Shown: piece after piece, positions 4,800 to 8,845 of the stretch
How positions within the stretch are numbered: the first letter of the stretch is position 1
Layout of the letters: every line of letters begins with the position of its first letter
Position numbers and translations under genes: made by a program
DNA from: Pseudomonadales bacterium
Lineage (GTDB): Bacteria > Pseudomonadota > Gammaproteobacteria > Pseudomonadales > Moraxellaceae
NCBI GenBank assembly: GCA_013043915.1
Contig: JABEVH010000298.1
Span: 1-8,845 of the forward strand
DNA length: 8,845 bases
Direction: 5' to 3'
The notes under the pieces: model-generated
Database searches by the model: none
Seen by the model: the letters and a program-made list of their open reading frames with translations, nothing else
What the model was told of the DNA's origin: nothing

Positions 4800-7700
4800 A
4801 TGGGTCTACAGCGCAATATCCGGAGAATAGCCCTCATCATCGTCTCGCTGGGCGTGCTGGCTGGGCTGTATACTGCCGTTCTGGGTTGGTGGCTACCTCG
4901 TCAGCTGCAACAACAACTTCCTGTTCAAATTGCAAAAAACCTCCACCTGCAGGCCTCGGTTCAAAGCATTAAAATACATCCATGGTCGCTGCAATTTGAA
5001 CTTAATGGTCTGCGTATAACGCAGCATGACCATGCCCTGCTGTCATTTGATCATTTGCAGGTCGGGCTAAACCTTGCGGCTTCGCTGTGGCATCGTGGCG
5101 TTGCCTTGGGAACCATTACCTTGGATCGTCCGCAAATACATGCCTACCTAGATGAACAAGGGCATCTGAATCTGCTGGCACTGTTGCCTCCTCCTTCACC
5201 TCAACACCCGCAAGCATCTCATCCCTTTTACTGGAGTGTGCAGCAGCTTGACCTTAACCAGGGGAAAATTGAGGTTATTGACCGAGAAGTTCATCCTGAG
5301 TTACAAAGTGATATTCATCCTCTCAACATCCATCTGCGCCATTTAAGCGCGCTGCCTGATCATGAGGGCAGTATGCATGTGTTTGCCGAACTCGGAGATG
5401 GCACGCACCTGCACCTTCAAGGCACGATGGAATCTTCCCCCTTGCAAGCCACGGGGCGCTTGGCCATAAGCCACCTTCCCCTGCAAAGCTGGAGCCCTTT
5501 GCTTCCTACGCTTCCTGTCGTCGTTCGCGATGGTTTGGTAGAGGCACAGGTAGATTTCAGTATTAAAACAGGACACGCTAACGAGCAGATTTTAATTAAC
5601 CATGGTGAAATTGAAATCGACAATCTGGATGTGCTCACGCCCAAGCATCCTGGCCCACAAATCACCCTTCAACAACTAGCCATACATGACATTAGTCTGG
5701 ATATCTCGCAACATCATGCCCGCGTTGGCTCCATTTTATTGAATCATGGACACCTGGAACTCATCCGCAATGCCCGGGGACAATGGCTGGGTGTTCCCTC
5801 CACCCAACCATCGCAAGTATCTTCTACTACCACTGCATCACCGCCGCAGACTACCTTGCCGTGGACATGGCAAGTCGGCAGCCTCAATTTGCTAGACTGG
5901 CAAATTGGCATCCATGATGCCAGCATGGGTTCTCCCATGGCCATGCAAGTACAAAACCTTGCACTGACTACAGGTCTCTTAAGCCAGAACCTGACTGAAC
6001 CGATTTCAGCTACAATCATGGGCAGATGGATGCCGCATGGCACCTGGAAAGTGCAAACTCAGGTAACCCCCACCCCCCTGCATGTAGAAGCTGATATCAA
6101 CGCCAACGGCTTAAGCCTTTTGCCCCTGCAGCCGCTATTAACCCATCTCAGCTATGTCAGTTTGCGTCAGGGCAGCATCAGTAGCCAAGGGCATTTACAT
6201 CTGCAACCGGCCAGCTCACCACGTTTAAGCTACTTAGGTCAAATATCGCTTGATCATTTAAGCCTGGATGATAGCCGAGACCAATCCCCGCTGTTAAGCT
6301 GGGCCAGAGTCTCACTACCTAAGTTCATTTATCAGCAGACACCTGATAATTTATCGATACCGCGCGTTGAAATTCAGGATCCCTATGCGCGAATTGGCAT
6401 CAGTCGTCAGCGCATCGTCAATCTATCGACACTACGACGCCCGGTGCCTGCAGCCTCATCGAGAATACAAAAAATCGTGACGGCTTCCCCTCCCGCTCAT
6501 CCCCTACCGATTCACGTTGGCGAAGTGGATTTTAACAACGGCGCCATGGCCTTTTCTGACCTTAGCCTGCAGATGCCATTTTCCGCAGGTATCAATCAGT
6601 TGCAGGGAAAAATACTCAATATCGATAGCCGGCAGAACCATCTGGCTCAGATACAACTCAACGGTCGACTGAACCACTACGGCAAAGTGAACATCCAGGG
6701 CACGGTCAATCCGCTGGCTCGGGATCTTTTTCTCAACCTGGGCATGAGCTTTCATGACGTGGAACTGACATCACTAACGCCTTACGCGGCCCAATTTGCC
6801 GGCTATCGTATCAATCAAGGCAAGCTCGACATGGATTTACATTATCATATCGAGCATCAACAACTGGAGTCAGAGAATAAGGTTACCCTGAACCAGATTC
6901 AGCTCGGTCAACCTGTAAACTCTCCAGATGCTGTTCATCTGCCACTCAAATTGGCGCTTGCCTTGCTTAAGGACTCCAGCGGCAATATCGACATCGATCT
7001 CCCCATTACAGGCAGCCTTAATAACCCGGATTTTCGCTATGGGAGAGTGCTATGGTCGGCAGTCGTCAATCTGTTCAAGAAAGTCGCCCTCTCTCCCTTT
7101 CATGCCCTGGCTCATCTGATAGGAGGGCTGGATGAATCAGCGATCAAGCAGGTGAATTTTGCGGCAGGCTCCTCTGAGCTTGATGCTACCGCGCAGAAAA
7201 ATATGACAGCACTCAGTCAAGCCTTGGCGCAGCGCCCAACACTACTGCTGCGGATCCATACCATGACCGACAAACAAGCAGACACCTATGGACTAAAAAC
7301 CCAGACATTCAATACCGAACTCGCACAGCGCATGCAACCTGCAAGCAACCCCGAAACTGTCATGGAGTCTTGGTTGCGCAGCAGCCCTGGCGGCCAGACC
7401 ACCCTTAAAAATTTGCACAACCTAGCCATGGTTCCTGATCCGCAAAGCCATGCTCAACAACCACCGTTGATACTTAACCATCAGGACTATGTGCAACGGC
7501 TGCGGGATGCCCTTATTCAGCAGACTTCGCTGGGCGCAGGGGCGCTACGCACCCTGGCACAAGCTCGTTCTGAGGCCATCAAAGCAGCCATTATCGGGCA
7601 AGGTAACGTTGCTGATAACCGGTTATTCATGGTTGATCCCGCATCGACACAGGCGGTACAAGGGCAGGTTCAGGTACCCCTTGAACTTGATGCGCCCTGA
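4800..7700 (+). CDS. DUF748 / AsmA-like envelope protein with OmpA-like C-terminal part
   Basis: A 966-residue protein with one N-terminal membrane anchor (about residues 8-30, ending in GWWLP) and a very long periplasmic part. The first section (about 45-130) shows AsmA/DUF748 features: FDHLQVGLNLAASL, then LDRPQIHAYLDEQGHLNL. Around 715-775 is the DUF748 hallmark LKLALALLKDSSGNIDIDLP followed by a FKKVALSPFHALAHLIGG segment. A C-terminal region beginning VNFAAGSSELDATA (about 784) resembles the OmpA-like part that ends many DUF748 proteins and finishes with RLFMVDP and a beta-rich tail. AsmA-like relatives form long beta-groove structures implicated in moving lipid between membranes; whether this one does so is inference. 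The gene appears monocistronic: rep diverges upstream and a kinase gene converges downstream, overlapping its last 31 bases. Confidence 0.85.
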   Translation: MGLQRNIRRIALIIVSLGVLAGLYTAVLGWWLPRQLQQQLPVQIAKNLHLQASVQSIKIHPWSLQFELNGLRITQHDHALLSFDHLQVGLNLAASLWHRGVALGTITLDRPQIHAYLDEQGHLNLLALLPPPSPQHPQASHPFYWSVQQLDLNQGKIEVIDREVHPELQSDIHPLNIHLRHLSALPDHEGSMHVFAELGDGTHLHLQGTMESSPLQATGRLAISHLPLQSWSPLLPTLPVVVRDGLVEAQVDFSIKTGHANEQILINHGEIEIDNLDVLTPKHPGPQITLQQLAIHDISLDISQHHARVGSILLNHGHLELIRNARGQWLGVPSTQPSQVSSTTTASPPQTTLPWTWQVGSLNLLDWQIGIHDASMGSPMAMQVQNLALTTGLLSQNLTEPISATIMGRWMPHGTWKVQTQVTPTPLHVEADINANGLSLLPLQPLLTHLSYVSLRQGSISSQGHLHLQPASSPRLSYLGQISLDHLSLDDSRDQSPLLSWARVSLPKFIYQQTPDNLSIPRVEIQDPYARIGISRQRIVNLSTLRRPVPAASSRIQKIVTASPPAHPLPIHVGEVDFNNGAMAFSDLSLQMPFSAGINQLQGKILNIDSRQNHLAQIQLNGRLNHYGKVNIQGTVNPLARDLFLNLGMSFHDVELTSLTPYAAQFAGYRINQGKLDMDLHYHIEHQQLESENKVTLNQIQLGQPVNSPDAVHLPLKLALALLKDSSGNIDIDLPITGSLNNPDFRYGRVLWSAVVNLFKKVALSPFHALAHLIGGLDESAIKQVNFAAGSSELDATAQKNMTALSQALAQRPTLLLRIHTMTDKQADTYGLKTQTFNTELAQRMQPASNPETVMESWLRSSPGGQTTLKNLHNLAMVPDPQSHAQQPPLILNHQDYVQRLRDALIQQTSLGAGALRTLAQARSEAIKAAIIGQGNVADNRLFMVDPASTQAVQGQVQVPLELDAP

Positions 7701-8845
7701 GCTTCTTTATACGCAGGAGCATGTAATGGCAAGAGCAGCCTGAACTCAGTCCCCTGACCGAGGACTGAACTCACGCTGATACTGCCTCCTAATAGTCCGG
7801 TAACGGTAGTATGTACGTTGCTCAGTCCAAGTCCCGTGCCGCCTCGTCCCATACGTGTGGTAAAAAAAGGATCAAAGATCTTCTGAAGATTTTCTGGTGG
7901 AATACCTTTGCCATCATCTGAAAATTTTATTTCAACGCCACCACTCAGCGAACGTGCCCGCAAAAACATCTGGCCATGCCTCTTGTCCTCAAAGGCATGC
8001 ATGATGGCATTGGAGACCAGGTTGGTGATGACCTCCCCCAAAGGTCCGGGGTAACTATCCATATGCATATCACCGGCAATATCCAGCATCAGCTCATGCC
8101 CATCCGGCTTGAGAAGAGGCATCAGGGTTGTTGACACAATGGTCTGCAACATAACATCCAGATCAAAAGCGCGCCGTTGCGCACTAGCCCGATCAACCGC
8201 AACTTGCTTAAACCCGGAAATCAAGTCGATGGCTCGGTGCAGATTGCTTTCAATCAGCTGACTGGCCAGTTTGCTGTCGGTTATAAATTGATTCAGAATA
8301 TAACGCCGTATCTGACCACTTTGTGCTTCCTCATCAATGCGCCGAACGGTTTCCACTAAGGTTGTACTTGCGGTAAGCGCGATACCGATGGGCGTATTCA
8401 TATCATGCGCCACCCCAGCCACAATCTTGCCCAGAGCCGCCAAACGTTCATTTCGCTGTAAAGTCTCCCTCATACTGCTAATTTCAGTGATATCGCTGAT
8501 CAGTAAAATATGACTACCATCCTTGACCAGCTGATGGTTATATTCCAGTATTTTACCGGTAGACGTATGTAGCTCATCGTGTGAGGGCTGTTCCCAATCA
8601 CCCCAAAGTTTCGGAGATTCAAAAAATTCCCCATTGATATGCAAGTGATCAAGAAACGCTGCTCGGGTCATTCCTTCAACGAGGAAAGGAGAGGTCACAG
8701 GAAAAAATTTGTTGATATTTTGATTCCAGCGAATAAGGCAATGCTGGCTATCCCAAACCAGGATGACGCTGCTCATGGAGTCCAGGATTAACTGCAGCAA
8801 ATCTGCCAGGGATTGCGTTCGTTTATGCGCTACAGTCTCCTCTTC
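7670..8845 (-). CDS. PAS-domain sensor histidine kinase, 5' end beyond the window
   Basis: The frame stays open to the window edge: 15 further codons precede the TTG at 8800, which lacks a ribosome binding site, so the N-terminus is probably outside. Counting from that TTG (376 residues follow), residues 1-106 form a PAS_7-like sensor region ending ILLISDITE. A HisKA domain follows with the H box LGKIVAGVAHDMNTP (123-137) and phospho-acceptor His132. The ATPase domain has the N box NLVSNAIMHAF (260-270), G1 DDGKGI (295-300), F box FDPFFTT (309-315) and G2 GGTGLGL (320-326). All catalytic motifs are intact. No membrane segment is seen in the visible part. The long insert 150-200 between H box and ATPase domain resembles kinases with an extended dimerisation region. 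The signal and cognate response regulator are unknown. Confidence 0.92.
   Translation of the reverse strand, partial: EEETVAHKRTQSLADLLQLILDSMSSVILVWDSQHCLIRWNQNINKFFPVTSPFLVEGMTRAAFLDHLHINGEFFESPKLWGDWEQPSHDELHTSTGKILEYNHQLVKDGSHILLISDITEISSMRETLQRNERLAALGKIVAGVAHDMNTPIGIALTASTTLVETVRRIDEEAQSGQIRRYILNQFITDSKLASQLIESNLHRAIDLISGFKQVAVDRASAQRRAFDLDVMLQTIVSTTLMPLLKPDGHELMLDIAGDMHMDSYPGPLGEVITNLVSNAIMHAFEDKRHGQMFLRARSLSGGVEIKFSDDGKGIPPENLQKIFDPFFTTRMGRGGTGLGLSNVHTTVTGLLGGSISVSSVLGQGTEFRLLLPLHAPAYKEAQGASSSRGT

Noticed and set aside
5343..6043. Several 77-99 codon minus-strand frames within the DUF748 gene
   Set aside because: All are antisense shadows of a long, well-supported coding frame.
1..8845. 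CRISPR array, defence island or phage genes
   Set aside because: No spaced repeats and no cas, restriction, toxin-antitoxin or phage structural proteins are visible; the large genes are all assignable housekeeping or envelope families.

Overview
The window looks like a proteobacterial chromosome, most probably a gammaproteobacterium. The reasons are a Rep helicase that is nearly collinear with, and the same length as, the enterobacterial protein; a periplasmic cytochrome c5-type protein; an AsmA-like DUF748 protein of Gram-negative envelopes; and a tRNA gene with an encoded CCA end. Genus cannot be decided from what is visible. No large accessory system is present: the window is an ordinary core region with a decayed insertion sequence at its left end.

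Left end (1-1250). Positions 1-383 hold no recognisable gene. They contain short minus-strand reading frames of unknown status and a strong nested hairpin (331-376). Next comes a decayed IS200/IS605-family element on the minus strand. Its tnpA (626-1033) is full length and keeps the HUH motif, but has cysteine where the catalytic tyrosine belongs. Its tnpB overlaps tnpA by four bases in ATGA and is cut to the N-terminal 81 residues. A probable tnpA promoter, a 9-bp direct repeat and a bulged hairpin that is a candidate IS end lie upstream of tnpA (1050-1148).

Middle (1247-2693). A Spy/CpxP-like periplasmic LTxxQ protein with a His/Met-rich tail and a tRNA-Arg(CCG) gene both lie on the minus strand. 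The 291-base gap 1959-2249 carries probable promoters for the tRNA (minus) and for a cytochrome c5-like gene (plus), plus a short palindrome. The cytochrome gene converges on rep with a four-base overlap of the stop codons.

Right part (2690-8845). rep (minus) and a large DUF748/AsmA-like gene (plus) diverge from a 91-base gap (4709-4799). The DUF748 gene ends 31 bases inside the 3' end of a convergent PAS-histidine kinase gene. The kinase frame stays open to the right window edge, so its N-terminus and any response-regulator partner are probably outside the window.

The genes do not form one pathway. Three encode envelope or periplasmic proteins (Spy-like, cytochrome, DUF748), one encodes a replication-restart helicase, and one a signalling kinase. 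Convergent overlapping gene ends with no space for ordinary terminators are a recurring trait.
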